32,115 bases of DNA from Terriglobia bacterium (lineage in GTDB: Bacteria > Acidobacteriota > Terriglobia > Terriglobales > Acidobacteriaceae). This document shows, one piece after another, positions 8,388 through 16,459 of this stretch (its first letter is position 1; each line of letters opens with the position of its first letter). The DNA is taken from contig JAIQET010000052.1 of assembly GCA_020073645.1 (NCBI GenBank), positions 1 to 32,115 on the forward strand, given 5' to 3'. A model generated the notes under the pieces. That model was not told the DNA's origin, did not search any database, and was given only the letters and a program-made list of their open reading frames with translations. Made by a program: the position numbers and the translations under genes.

Positions 8388-8527
8388 GACGTCGGACCTC
8401 AGACCTCGGACCCCAGGCGTCGGACATCGGACCTCGGCCTTCCAAGTTCACACTTCAGACCGCGAACCTAAACGTATGCTGTTGCCGAGGTCCGAGGTCT
8501 GAGGTCTAAAGTCCGAGGTCTGACGTC
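8388..8527. repeat. heptamer repeats arranged as a long inverted repeat
   Basis: The left arm (8388-8437) is a run of 7-bp units: GACGTCG, GACCTCA, GACCTCG, GACCCCA, GGCGTCG, GACATCG, GACCTCG. The right arm (about 8485-8527) is the reverse-complement type (CGAGGTC, TGAGGTC, TAAAGTC, ending TGACGTC). The arms can pair into a long imperfect hairpin with a loop of about 45 nt. It lies between fabF and the PilZ gene. Confidence 0.8.
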
Positions 8528-8563
8528 AAGGACCTGTGGTAACCCGACAGTGCATTCCTGGTA

Positions 8564-9376
8564 ATGGTACTTCTGTACCCACCGATTGGACTTCTAGGGG
8601 CTTTGCCCAGCACGGGGTTCAGGACACAATGGGGTTTCAGGGCAACCGTGAACAGAGCCATGGACAGAGCCTTCGGAACCGCCATCTCTCCCATCCCTCC
8701 CACCACCCGAAAGGCGGCGGCCCGGGCGGCTTTGGTGGACATCAAGGACCCCGCCAGAGGCATTCTGTCGGACTGCTTCAAGCAGTTTGGGGTAGAAAGT
8801 GTGGTTCTGACCGGGGATGTTGAGGAGCGCCTGCAAAAGGAGAAGTTTGAAGCCTGCGTGGTGAAGTTAGCCCCGGGAGCGGAGGCCGTCATGGAGTCGG
8901 CGCGCACTTCGCCCTCCAACAGTCGCATGATCATCTATGGACTGGGAGGCAACGCCCAGCAGGCCATGAGCTATTCCAAGTACGGCATCAACGCCATCTT
9001 CCACGAACCGCTGGAGCGCCCAGCCGCGCTGAAGCTGGTACGGGCGACGCAGATGCTGGTGCTGCACGAGTTCCGCCGCTATGTGCGGATTCCGGTGATC
9101 ACCGAAATTTCCGTGGTCACCGGCGACGGCCGGCGCTTCACCGCCACCAGCCATGAGATCAGCTCCGGGGGAATGTCCATGCGGAGCAACGAAGAAGTGT
9201 CGCCGGGACTCTCGGCTGAAATCTCCTTTGCCCTGCTCACCCTGCCCCGCATCTGGGTGCGCGGCACGATAAGCTGGCGCAAGCCGGCCAGCAAGAGCTT
9301 CGGCTTGCGTTTCGATCCCCAGGATGACCGCCGCCTGCGCATCAAGGAATGGGTTGAGGCGTACCTGGAAAGCTAG
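8564..9376 (+). CDS. PilZ-domain protein with degenerate receiver-like N-terminal domain
   Basis: A protein of up to 270 residues. The C-terminal PilZ domain (~180-268) carries the c-di-GMP-binding RxxxR (RRYVR) and the second motif (EISSGG, a D/NxSxxG variant with Glu first), so it is a plausible c-di-GMP effector. Residues ~50-170 look like a response-regulator fold (ALVDIKDP...GVESVVLTGD...YGINAIFHEPL), but no phospho-accepting Asp is visible where expected. The start is uncertain: ATG 8564 adds 32 residues with untypical codons, ATG 8660 (MDRAFGT) gives a more usual protein, and neither has a good ribosome-binding site. It is flanked on both sides by heptamer repeats. The adaptor role is inferred; two GGDEF proteins in the window could supply the ligand. 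Confidence 0.82.
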   Translation: MVLLYPPIGLLGALPSTGFRTQWGFRATVNRAMDRAFGTAISPIPPTTRKAAARAALVDIKDPARGILSDCFKQFGVESVVLTGDVEERLQKEKFEACVVKLAPGAEAVMESARTSPSNSRMIIYGLGGNAQQAMSYSKYGINAIFHEPLERPAALKLVRATQMLVLHEFRRYVRIPVITEISVVTGDGRRFTATSHEISSGGMSMRSNEEVSPGLSAEISFALLTLPRIWVRGTISWRKPASKSFGLRFDPQDDRRLRIKEWVEAYLES

Positions 9377-9381
9377 AAACC

Positions 9382-9430
9382 CGGACTTCGGGCCCTCGGA
9401 CCTCAGACCTCAGGCATTCGACCTCGGCTC
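9382..9430. repeat. heptamer repeats downstream of the PilZ gene
   Basis: A shorter copy of the 8388-8527 repeat type, with units around CGGACCT, CAGACCT, CAGGCAT and TCGACCT; one unit is 8 bp long. The same units flank the PilZ gene on both sides. Confidence 0.7.
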
Positions 9431-10038
9431 AAGCAAAACTCCCGGGCGTGATCACAACGATGTTGGTGTCGTCTCTTCCCTGCGCTTTCTGTTCATGGTA
9501 TCCAGGAGAAAAAAATTTATTTCTCCAAATGTTTGAACCGTAAGGACTTAGCCAGACATATCCTGCCAAGCCGAAGCTGCCAGACGACTTAGCCGGAAAA
9601 TCTTCCTGGCGAAGGACTTGGCCTGCGGGCTGCACATCATTGTGTGCAACCCGGGGTGGATTTCGGCGCTCGCCGGAATGTTTGTTGGCCTGCACCGAGT
9701 TTTCAAAGAGCTGAGCTTTGGAGAGGCCAGACCGCGATCTGCCGAAAGCTGGGATCTGCTCCCCCTATTTTTAGTATGGCAGATTGGACAGGGAGAATGG
9801 GACATGGGGCGGGAATTTATATCTGGAGGAGGATGAGGGAGTTGGGGGAAATTGGGTGGTCTGGGGGACTTGACAAGACTTTCTGGGGGCAAATTTCAGT
9901 TCCCCTTTCGCGGTTCGCGGCGCAGCCGGGGTGGGCCGCAAAACCACTCGGCGGCGGGCCAGGTGCCGCTTCACGCCAGATCCTTCGCCCACAGCGGGCT
10001 CAGGATGACGGCGATAAGAGTTTGGTGCTCACCGTCAC
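9431..10038. other. gene-poor region with repeat debris
   Basis: About 600 bp without a credible gene. An open stretch of about 95 codons at 9552-9836 (plus strand) has no clear start and no family I recognise. The segment 9780-9880 is strikingly purine-rich on the plus strand. Around 9979-10013 the sequence CAGATCCTTCGCC...GGGCTCAGGATGACG has the look of a dispersed repeat. The region probably represents decayed inserted DNA beside the transposase remnant. Confidence 0.5.
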
Positions 10039-10188
10039 ATGGTTGCGCTGCATTACATGTGCTACAACTTCTGCCGCGTGCACCAGACGTTGCGGATCAC
10101 GCCAGCGCTGGAGGCTGGCCTCAGCGATCACATCTGGAGCATCGAAGAACTGGTTACGTTGCTGTTACCAAAGAGGTTAGCTGCATGA
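10039..10188 (+). pseudogene. C-terminal remnant of an IS1-like transposase
   Basis: An open stretch of 49 codons reads MVALHYMCYNFCRVHQTLR followed by ITPALEAGLSDHIWSIEELV and a stop at 10186-10188. Its wording (YNFCRxHxTLRxTPA, then EAGxxDHxW) is what I know from the C-termini of transposases commonly annotated as IS1 family. The upstream ~200 codons, including the DDE catalytic core, are missing and no terminal inverted repeats are evident, so it is a dead fragment. It lies just upstream of the two-gene cassette at 10257-10873 and marks the patch as a past insertion site. Family assignment is from memory of the motif. Confidence 0.65.
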
Positions 10189-10202
10189 GACATTGATGAG
10201 AT

Positions 10203-10237
10203 TGACCAACATGAAACCCTGATATACGCTTTAGCGT
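10203..10237 (+). promoter_or_regulatory. candidate promoter/operator of the DUF5678-protease cassette
   Basis: TTGACC (10203-10208) and TATACG (10223-10228) or TACGCT two bases later (17-bp spacing) form a possible promoter. A dyad ACGCT-TT-AGCGT (10226-10237) overlaps the -10 region and could be an operator. AGGAGAG follows just before the ATG at 10257. Confidence 0.4.
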
Positions 10238-10256
10238 CTAATAGCAGGAGAGTTTT

Positions 10257-10454
10257 ATGCCAGCCACCGACTTGCGTGTCGATGCCCTCCGCAAGGCTCC
10301 GCTCGATTCTTGGATTGCGCTTTCTGATGATGAAACGCGCATTGTTGCGGTGGGTAAGAGCTATTCGGAAGTAGCCAGCGAATTGGATCGCTTAGGGGAC
10401 GAGCACTCTGTGATATTGAAGACGCCGACTGCTTGGATTCCTTTGGCTATCTAA
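10257..10454 (+). CDS. small DUF5678-like protein
   Basis: A 65-residue protein with a good ribosome-binding site (AGGAGAG). The core (DSWIALSDDETRIVAVGKSY) reads as two beta strands and a turn, followed by a helix (SEVASELDRLGDE) and a last strand (SVILKTP). This matches my memory of the DUF5678 family, whose function is unknown. Its stop overlaps the start of the next gene (TAATG), so the two are translationally coupled. Small proteins of this type commonly sit next to retropepsin-like proteases. Base composition is less GC-rich than in neighbouring genes, suggesting transfer together with its partner. Confidence 0.7.
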   Translation: MPATDLRVDALRKAPLDSWIALSDDETRIVAVGKSYSEVASELDRLGDEHSVILKTPTAWIPLAI

Positions 10455-10873
10455 TGCGTGTCCCATACCGCACAAATCCCGGTCCTAACAACACTGTTCT
10501 CTACCACCCACTCGTTCGAGTGCGAGTAGGGAAGAAACGCGGACCACCCACACGATTCTTTGAAGCTATGGTTGATTCGGGCGCGGCAGATTGCATGTTC
10601 CCGGCGACAATTGCTGAAGCGATCGGCATACACGATATTACTACTGGCAGGAAAGATGAACGGCTGGGGATCGGCGGCCCCGAGGATGTTTGGTTGCATC
10701 CGATAGTGTTGTACGTTGGGGAACATGTGCTCAATATTGAGGCTGCATTTTCCCGCACCTTACCTGTCGCTGGCTTACTGGGCAGAAGGGGATTCTTTGA
10801 ACACTTCAAGATCACCTTCGATCCAACCTCTGATCCACCCGGACTAGAGATCGAGAGAGCCTACAAAGCCTAG
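10454..10873 (+). CDS. retropepsin-like aspartyl protease
   Basis: A 139-residue protein of the single-lobe aspartic protease type. The catalytic motif is DSGA in EAMVDSGAADCMFP (about residues 36-50), and a second hydrophobic-hydrophobic-Gly element appears as VAGLLGRRGF near residue 110. Enzymes of this type work as homodimers. There is no signal peptide or membrane segment, so the protein should be cytoplasmic. The start at 10454 overlaps the upstream stop and is preferred over the in-frame ATG 10433, which would add seven residues inside the upstream gene. Together with the DUF5678-like gene it forms a compact, relatively AT-rich cassette next to an IS remnant. The substrate is unknown. 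Confidence 0.75.
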   Translation: MRVPYRTNPGPNNTVLYHPLVRVRVGKKRGPPTRFFEAMVDSGAADCMFPATIAEAIGIHDITTGRKDERLGIGGPEDVWLHPIVLYVGEHVLNIEAAFSRTLPVAGLLGRRGFFEHFKITFDPTSDPPGLEIERAYKA

Positions 10874-10936
10874 CGATTTTCAAACCGACCCACTACCCAA
10901 CCGCGGCTTGGGTTCACGAATCGAGGCGGGAGCGGG

Positions 10937-10942
10937 TAGAAT
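10937..10942 (+). promoter_or_regulatory. -10 box (TAGAAT) directly before lipA
   Basis: TAGAAT lies 11 nt before the lipA ATG. A TTCACG 18 bp upstream is a weak -35 candidate. Transcription would start about 4-5 nt before the ATG, leaving no room for a Shine-Dalgarno. Confidence 0.45.
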
Positions 10943-10953
10943 CAAAGACTGAG

Positions 10954-11868
10954 ATGGCAGGGGCTTCCCAACTGATCCAGATTGAACTTGGCCCGCCGAT
11001 GCGGCAGCCGAAGCCGGAGTGGCTGCGAGCCAAGGCCCCGGGCGGAGAGAACTTCCACAATCTCAAAAAGCTGGCGCGGGGACTGGGCTTGCATACGGTG
11101 TGCGAGTCGGCGCAGTGTCCGAACATTGGCGAGTGCTGGAACCATCGGACGGCGACATTCATGTTGCTGGGGGACATCTGCACGCGGCGGTGCGGTTTTT
11201 GCGCGGTGCCCAAGGGCAAGCCCGAGCCCATTGACGGGGACGAGCCGCGCCGGGTGGCAGAAGCCGTCGCCACGCTGGGACTGAAGCATGCGGTCGTGAC
11301 CAGCGTAAACCGCGATGACGACAACCTGGGCGGTGCACGCGTGTTTGCCGAGACCATCCGGCAGATTCGGGAAGTGGCGCCGGGATGCCGAGTGGAAGTC
11401 CTGATCCCGGATTTTCAGGGGATGGATGAAGCCCTGAAGATTGTTCTCGATGCCCAGCCCGATGTGCTGAACCACAATACGGAAAGCGTACCCCGCTTGT
11501 ATCGGGTGGTGCGCTCCGGTGCGCGCTACGAACGCACCCTGCAATTGCTGGAGAACGCCAAGAAGTTTTCCCCTGGAATGGTGACTAAGTCGGGTGTGAT
11601 GGTGGGCCTGGGCGAGACCATCCCGGAACTGGTCGAGGTGTTCCGCGACCTAGGCTCGCGCGGCGTGGACATCCTGACGGTCGGGCAATATCTCCGGCCC
11701 TCGCGCGACCATCTGCCCATTGCGCGGTTCTACACTCCGAATGAGTTCGCCTACCTCAAAGAAGAGGCCTTGCGATTCGGCTTCCGCCACGTGGAGTCGG
11801 GGCCGCTGGTGCGCTCCAGCTATCATGCGCACGAGCAGGCGGACGCAAGTTCGGTCGTTGGGCGGTAG
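10954..11868 (+). CDS. lipA: lipoyl synthase
   Basis: A 304-residue radical-SAM enzyme that inserts two sulfur atoms into octanoyl groups on the E2 and GcvH lipoyl domains. The auxiliary 4Fe-4S cluster cysteines are C50, C55 and C61 (CESAQCPNIGEC). The radical-SAM cluster is C76, C80 and C83 (CTRRCGFC). The conserved RSSYHA near the C-terminus supplies the serine ligand. Length and N-terminus are normal. The last residues (SSVVGR) are encoded by a heptamer repeat that runs past the stop (about 11851-11905), so the C-terminus is locally repeat-derived. No lipB is visible nearby. It is probably transcribed alone, with a very short leader, and converges with the next gene. Confidence 0.97.
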   Translation: MAGASQLIQIELGPPMRQPKPEWLRAKAPGGENFHNLKKLARGLGLHTVCESAQCPNIGECWNHRTATFMLLGDICTRRCGFCAVPKGKPEPIDGDEPRRVAEAVATLGLKHAVVTSVNRDDDNLGGARVFAETIRQIREVAPGCRVEVLIPDFQGMDEALKIVLDAQPDVLNHNTESVPRLYRVVRSGARYERTLQLLENAKKFSPGMVTKSGVMVGLGETIPELVEVFRDLGSRGVDILTVGQYLRPSRDHLPIARFYTPNEFAYLKEEALRFGFRHVESGPLVRSSYHAHEQADASSVVGR

Positions 11869-11905
11869 TTGCTGGTCGCTGGTCGCTGGTCGTTGGGCGT
11901 TGGCT
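11851..11905. repeat. heptamer repeats across the lipA 3' end
   Basis: Seven-bp units such as TCGCTGG, TCGCTGG, TCGTTGG and GCGTTGG run from the last codons of lipA into the spacer. They are related to the TCGTTGG units at 31822-31908. Confidence 0.7.
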
Positions 11906-12061
11906 TCTGCCTCGTCCTGCAAGAAAACCATCTGGCAAAGCCAGCGCAGCGCGGTATCGGTCGCGCCCCGACCAGAAGGCATCGTCATCTCATAAATTGT
12001 TCTTGCCCAAAGGCCGGGGCAGGCGTTCCCAGCGTACCTGGTCAAGTGTTCTGAACTTGCC

Positions 12062-12649
12062 TTAGTGTTTCCTCCCTTCGCCCTTTGATTGATGGGTGTT
12101 GTCGTATTGAATGCCCGCCTCGACCTCTGCGATGGCCTGCTTGATGTATTGCAGAGCTTTCACGCGGTGCCCTCCCTTGTCGCGCGAGGCCGATTCGAGG
12201 TTTTGCTGCGCTTCGCGCAGGTGCTGGATAGCTGCGGTCATCTCGGGTTGTGGTTCATACCCGCCGCCTTCCCATCCGCCCTTCCAGCCACCTTTGCCCC
12301 AGTCGCCGCTGCCCCAACTGCGGAACTGTGAGCCGTCAACGGTGCTGCCTTCGCGATACTCAAACATGCGTTCCTGGCCATTCGGTCCGCGGGTGTAGAT
12401 ACGGAGCGTCTTCACCTGTCCCGGGTCGGGATCGGTGCCGAAGGTGTTGTTGCTCATGCGGAAGGTGCGGTCCTGGCGCGCCAATTCCTTAAGGCGGTTG
12501 GTGACATCCACGTAGTGGCGGGCGGTGCCGTATTGGGCACTCAGAATGACGTACTGGCCAGCGTCGCTGGAGGCAGGTTGGGCCGCCAGCGTTCCTGGCA
12601 GAAACACCAGCGTCAGTATCAGAACAACAATGAGCCGGATCTGAAACAT
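12062..12649 (-). CDS. exported DUF3395-like protein with C-terminal helical region
   Basis: A 195-residue protein with a clear signal peptide (MFQIRLIVVLILTLVFLPG, cleavage near LAA-QP). The N-terminal half (~28-95: VILSAQYGTARHYVDVTNRL, later FGTDPDPGQVKTLRIYTRG) resembles a small beta domain I associate with DUF3395. A Gly/Trp-rich linker (GSGDWGKGGWKGGWEGGGY) follows, then an amphipathic helical stretch (~135-185: AAIQHLREAQQNLE...). It therefore looks like a periplasmic or surface protein with a flexible middle. An AGGAG ribosome-binding site precedes the ATG at 12649. Function unknown. It converges with lipA and has no operon partner on its strand. Confidence 0.72.
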   Translation of the reverse strand: MFQIRLIVVLILTLVFLPGTLAAQPASSDAGQYVILSAQYGTARHYVDVTNRLKELARQDRTFRMSNNTFGTDPDPGQVKTLRIYTRGPNGQERMFEYREGSTVDGSQFRSWGSGDWGKGGWKGGWEGGGYEPQPEMTAAIQHLREAQQNLESASRDKGGHRVKALQYIKQAIAEVEAGIQYDNTHQSKGEGRKH

Positions 12650-13284
12650 GAGGATCTCCTGTTCTGCTTCAAGTGCATTTCCCAGAGATTAGGTCACTGT
12701 TCGCCTCAGGGGGTGCTGCGTTGTCCCCGGCGGGGACTGCTCTTCGGGGAAGCGAGAGAAACTACTTTCTCATTGTCCAGCTTTCCAATTGCGGTGGCTG
12801 GGAAAAAATGGAGGGCAGTCAGATTGGTGATTCCCAAGTTGGAACAGGAGGAGGCCGAGCACGTCATTGAGCCAACGCTTCCACAAACCAAATCACAGGC
12901 ACAAACTGAGCAAACGATTTGTTGGTGCTCCAAGCTGGCCTGTTCCAATCAAGGCAGCAATCATTCCAAATCCGGCAGTTGAGAATCCACCGCGGAAGGC
13001 AAACAGCAAAACGGGATGATCCTGCCCGTCCTCGGCCCCTTAACTCGTGACCTCGCCAGTCCTAAAGTGGGAAAACGCAGGGCGTGATCCAAAATACAAA
13101 TTCCGCTCACGCAACCCGAAGGGGCGTAACTTTAAAGCAGGGTGTTCTTCTGTCTGAGAAGTTCTTATGAGCACCGCAGTGGTCATTCCCTTCGCTCCGC
13201 AATCCGCTGAAAGGCACTGCGACTCTGTAACGAATAACAACTGACGACCGGCCACTTCCGGGACCGGTCGCAAGGGAGTCTCCA
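12650..13284. other. intergenic region without recognisable genes
   Basis: These 635 bp separate two divergent genes for exported proteins. Short frames on both strands have no homology I recognise and atypical codon use. A small hairpin (CCCCGGCGGGG, about 12725-12735) is visible. The region must hold two divergent promoters, but I cannot place either with confidence. Confidence 0.5.
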
Positions 13285-14307
13285 ATGAATACAAGACCTT
13301 TGGTTGTCTTATTAATGTCCATGATGTTCGTCGCGTTCGGACTGATGGCATGCTCACGGGCGCGCAGCGATGCTGACATCACCACTGATGTGCAGGCCAG
13401 AATCCATGCCGACGCCGCACTCGCGGCGGCGCCCATCACGGTTCAATCCAACAGCGGAGTGGTCGTGCTTTCCGGCAGCGTCGAAACGGATGCGGCACGC
13501 AGTTCGGCGGAAAATACTGCCAAGCAGGTCGAAGGAGTCAAAGGCGTAATCAACAACCTGCAGGTGATCACCGCTGCCGTTACACCTCCCCCTGGCCAGC
13601 CGAAGCTGGCGGCTCAATCGGGCGGCGAGAAGCGGGTCCCGAAATCAAAGCCCAGTGTGGCGAAGATCACCAAGCCGGTCGAGGCGGCTGCTCCCGTTGG
13701 CAGTGCATTGCCAGCGTCGCAACCAACTCAGGCGGCCGCTCCGCAACCCGCTCCCGGACCCGCCCAGGTAACCATTCCGGAGGGTACAGGTGTGACGATC
13801 CGGCTGATCGATCCAGTCGATACGGAGAAAAACAAGGAAGGCGACACCTTTCGTGCGTCGCTTGATTCGCCCATCGTGATTCAGGATAAGACGGTAATTC
13901 CGAAGAATGCGGACGTGGAGGCGCGTTTGGTCTCAGCGAAGAGCGCCGGACATTTCACCGGCAGTTCAGCGGTCGTGCTGGTCGTGACCAAGATCACCGT
14001 CGGTGGAAAAGCCTACGACGTGCAGACGGGGGAATTCTCTAAGGAAGGCGCGTCTCGTGGCAAGCGGAGCGCGGTGATTATTGGAGGCGGTGCCGCCGCT
14101 GGTGCCGTGATCGGGGCCATTGCGGGAGGCGGGAAAGGCGCAGCCATTGGGGCTGCCGCAGGGGCGGGTGCCGGCACCGGCGTCCAAGCGCTGACCAAGG
14201 GAGAGCAGATCAAATTGCCGTCAGAAACCCTTTTGGAGTTCCAGCTGAAGGCACCTCTCACCGTGACCCCCGTCAGCGACACGGTGAAGCAGGAGACGGT
14301 CGGATAG
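13285..14307 (+). CDS. BON-domain lipoprotein with glycine-zipper segment
   Basis: A 340-residue predicted lipoprotein; the lipobox LMAC puts the lipidated Cys at 23. Residues ~28-93 are a BON domain (alpha/beta, putative membrane or phospholipid contact) with its typical [10 protein letters not shown] and [12 protein letters not shown] Pro/Ala-rich linker (~95-165) follows, then a beta domain starting [17 protein letters not shown]. Near residue 265 there is a Gly/Ala-zipper segment ([20 protein letters not shown]) able to insert in a membrane. It is probably an outer-membrane-associated structural or stress protein. AAGGGAG precedes the ATG. DUF4197 follows 106 bp downstream on the same strand, separated by a possible hairpin (arms 14341-14347 and 14359-14365). 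Confidence 0.85.
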   Translation: MNTRPLVVLLMSMMFVAFGLMACSRARSDADITTDVQARIHADAALAAAPITVQSNSGVVVLSGSVETDAARSSAENTAKQVEGVKGVINNLQVITAAVTPPPGQPKLAAQSGGEKRVPKSKPSVAKITKPVEAAAPVGSALPASQPTQAAAPQPAPGPAQVTIPEGTGVTIRLIDPVDTEKNKEGDTFRASLDSPIVIQDKTVIPKNADVEARLVSAKSAGHFTGSSAVVLVVTKITVGGKAYDVQTGEFSKEGASRGKRSAVIIGGGAAAGAVIGAIAGGGKGAAIGAAAGAGAGTGVQALTKGEQIKLPSETLLEFQLKAPLTVTPVSDTVKQETVG

Positions 14308-14340
14308 GGAGCCTTAGCCTGGATGTTGCAACCGTAACCT

Positions 14341-14365
14341 CGGGACGAACGGTCGAAGCGTCCCG
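14341..14365 (+). terminator. possible hairpin after the BON gene
   Basis: CGGGACG (14341-14347) and CGTCCCG (14359-14365) pair perfectly over 7 bp with an 11-nt loop. No T-run follows, so it may be a processing or attenuation hairpin rather than an intrinsic terminator. Confidence 0.3.
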
Positions 14366-14413
14366 GGGGCAGGCCACAAGTGCGGGTATGTATTTTCGAT
14401 CAAGGAGCCTTAC

Positions 14414-15148
14414 ATGCAGCGAATTCCTGCGTTCATAGTAGCGGCGGTCTTGTCGTCGGCGTGCAGTCTTGCCCAGTCGCAGCTTGATCAGATCTGGCAG
14501 ACGGTTACGACATCAAAGACGGATCCGGCTGTGGCCAGCCTCAGCAACGACAAGATCACCGCCGGTTTGAAAGAAGCCCTGAAGCTGAGTACCCGGAAAG
14601 CGGTCGCAGCCACCGGCAAACGAGACGGTTTTCTGAAGAACGAGGCCATCAAGATCCAGCTGCCCGAGAAGCTGCGCACTGCCGGCAAAGGGCTGAGACT
14701 GATGGGCATGGGCCCGCAGTTGGACGAACTCGAAATCGGAATGAACCGGGCAGCGGAACAGGCTACCCCGCTGGCCAAGCAGATTTTCTTCAATGCGCTG
14801 CTGAAAATGAGCATTGACGATGCGCGAAACATCCTCACCGGAAGCGACACTGCGGCGACAGAGTATTTCCGGCGCCAGAGCTCAGGAGAGCTGACGACAG
14901 CTTTCAAACCAATCGTTCACAGGGCCATGCAAAATGTGGGCGTGATCAAGCAGTACAACCAGTTGATGCAGACCTCGGTGGCCGCTCCGTTGCTGCAGAC
15001 TCAGGGCTTTGACCTCGACAACTACGTCGTCGGCAAGACACTGGACGGCTTGTTTTACATGTTGGGCCAGGAGGAAAAACAAATCCGTAAAAACCCGGTC
15101 GCACGAACCACCACGCTGCTTCGAGAGGTGTTCGGCACACGCCCGTAG
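14414..15148 (+). CDS. DUF4197 family exported protein
   Basis: A 244-residue protein with an N-terminal signal peptide (MQRIPAFIVAAVLSSACSLA; processing near Ala20, with an imperfect lipobox at Cys17). The mature part is almost entirely helical and follows the DUF4197 pattern: KITAGLKEALKLSTRKAV, the NEAIKIQLPEKL segment, MNRAAEQATPLAKQIFFNAL and the FDLDNYVVGKTLDGLFYMLG block near the C-terminus. The family is widespread in Gram-negative bacteria with no known activity. AGGAG precedes the ATG. It may be co-transcribed with the BON lipoprotein upstream. The envelope location is well supported; a role is not. Confidence 0.85.
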   Translation: MQRIPAFIVAAVLSSACSLAQSQLDQIWQTVTTSKTDPAVASLSNDKITAGLKEALKLSTRKAVAATGKRDGFLKNEAIKIQLPEKLRTAGKGLRLMGMGPQLDELEIGMNRAAEQATPLAKQIFFNALLKMSIDDARNILTGSDTAATEYFRRQSSGELTTAFKPIVHRAMQNVGVIKQYNQLMQTSVAAPLLQTQGFDLDNYVVGKTLDGLFYMLGQEEKQIRKNPVARTTTLLREVFGTRP

Positions 15149-15284
15149 CGTGAGTTGGCGGGCGACCGACGGGTTGTGGGGTCGGCAATTGGACACTTGG
15201 AACGAATGAAACTGGCACGCCTTCAAGTGGTGAAAAATCGCCTTTAACCTCATTGACCGGGTGGTGAGGGAAATCGTGCCTGCT

Positions 15285-16364
15285 TCAGAACAGCTTGAAG
15301 TGGATGGTCAGGTACTTCTTGGGGTTTTCCCGGACGGCCTTGACCAGTTGCCGGGATTCCACCAACATCTGATCGGCATTGTTGTAGAGGGAAGGATCTT
15401 TGAACAACTTGCCAGCCGTTCCCTCTCCCGCCTCCAGGCGATCGGTCAAAGCTGACAGCTTGTTCATGGTGTTCTGCAGCTTGTCGGCGAACTCCTGGTC
15501 TTTGGCCAGCTTACCCAGCGCCCCTTTGCCTGCGTTCACGTCCTCGGTGAATTTCTTGACGTTGGCTACCGTGTCGTTGGCATTGTTATAGAGAGTGGGG
15601 TCCTTGAGGAACTTGCCAGCCGTTCCCTTGCCCGCATTGAGGTCGTCGATGATGGTGTTCAGCTTGTCCACGCTGGCATTGGCTTTGCGGTAGAGTTCAT
15701 CGTCGGAGATCAGCTTCCCGATCGTGCCCTGGCCCTGACTCACCTGATTGACGAGGTTCTGGAACTCATTCACCGTAGAGGTCAGGCGAGTGTACAGGGT
15801 GGGATCGTAGATCAGCTTGCCAACGGAGCCTTGCCCGCTTTCGACGAAGGCGATGATGCGGTCCACGCGCTTCAGCAAGGCGTCGAGGTTCTGGAGCGTG
15901 CTCTGGCTGGAGCGGACGACATCCTGAAAGTCAGGATGCTCGCGAATCGGCAGCACGGCTCCGCTCCGGGCTTCGGGCCCCTTGGCTAGCGAGCTGTCAA
16001 TGTCGATGTAGGTTTCGCCCAACACCCCGGCGGTGGAAAGCGAGGTCACCGAATCGGCACGCAGGTTTTCGCGATACTGGGTGCTGACCTTCATGGTCAC
16101 TTCGACCGGAGTCAACTTCTTGTCCGGGTCGGAAACCACGCGAATGCGGGTGACGTTGCCGATGTCGACGCCGGCCAGCCGCACCGGGGCGCCCTCGCGC
16201 AGGCCGCCAGCGTTGTCAAAATAGGATTTGACGACAATTTTTCGGGTAAGCAAGCCACCGGTGCCGCTCATGAGGAAAATCAGGACAGCCAAGGTGATGC
16301 TGGCGACCAGCACGGTGAGCCCGACCTTCAGTTGAGACCACTTCAACTGCTTCTGGCTAGGCAC
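15285..16364 (-). CDS. MCE/MlaD-family lipid-transport protein with five 34-residue repeats
   Basis: A 359-residue inner-membrane-anchored protein: one TM helix (~13-32), then an MCE domain (~42-140, typical SYFDNAGGLREGAPVRLAGV). The family forms hexameric periplasmic rings that move phospholipids in Mla-type transporters. The C-terminal part is a run of five units starting with G(Q/K/E)G(S/T/A)xGKL at residues 177, 211, 245, 279 and 313, an exact 34-residue period. Each unit is a GKL-x-D-xx-LY turn plus a long amphipathic helix, likely extending the ring into a tube. It ends in an aromatic tail (YLTIHFKLF). The start is GTG at 16364 with GGGAG upstream. No permease or ATPase gene is adjacent, so it is an orphan here. 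Confidence 0.9.
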   Translation of the reverse strand: MPSQKQLKWSQLKVGLTVLVASITLAVLIFLMSGTGGLLTRKIVVKSYFDNAGGLREGAPVRLAGVDIGNVTRIRVVSDPDKKLTPVEVTMKVSTQYRENLRADSVTSLSTAGVLGETYIDIDSSLAKGPEARSGAVLPIREHPDFQDVVRSSQSTLQNLDALLKRVDRIIAFVESGQGSVGKLIYDPTLYTRLTSTVNEFQNLVNQVSQGQGTIGKLISDDELYRKANASVDKLNTIIDDLNAGKGTAGKFLKDPTLYNNANDTVANVKKFTEDVNAGKGALGKLAKDQEFADKLQNTMNKLSALTDRLEAGEGTAGKLFKDPSLYNNADQMLVESRQLVKAVRENPKKYLTIHFKLF

Positions 16365-16459
16365 GCGTTCTCCCAGTCAACATCATCGCAGAAAATCCCC
16401 AAGCGTCAAGAAAGTCCCGAGCCGCAGCATCATAGCAGACCGTGGGCCTGAGCTTCACA

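Noticed and set aside
8388..8527. CRISPR or integron attachment site
   Set aside because: The units are 7 bp, contiguous and degenerate, with no spacers, no cas genes and no integrase nearby.
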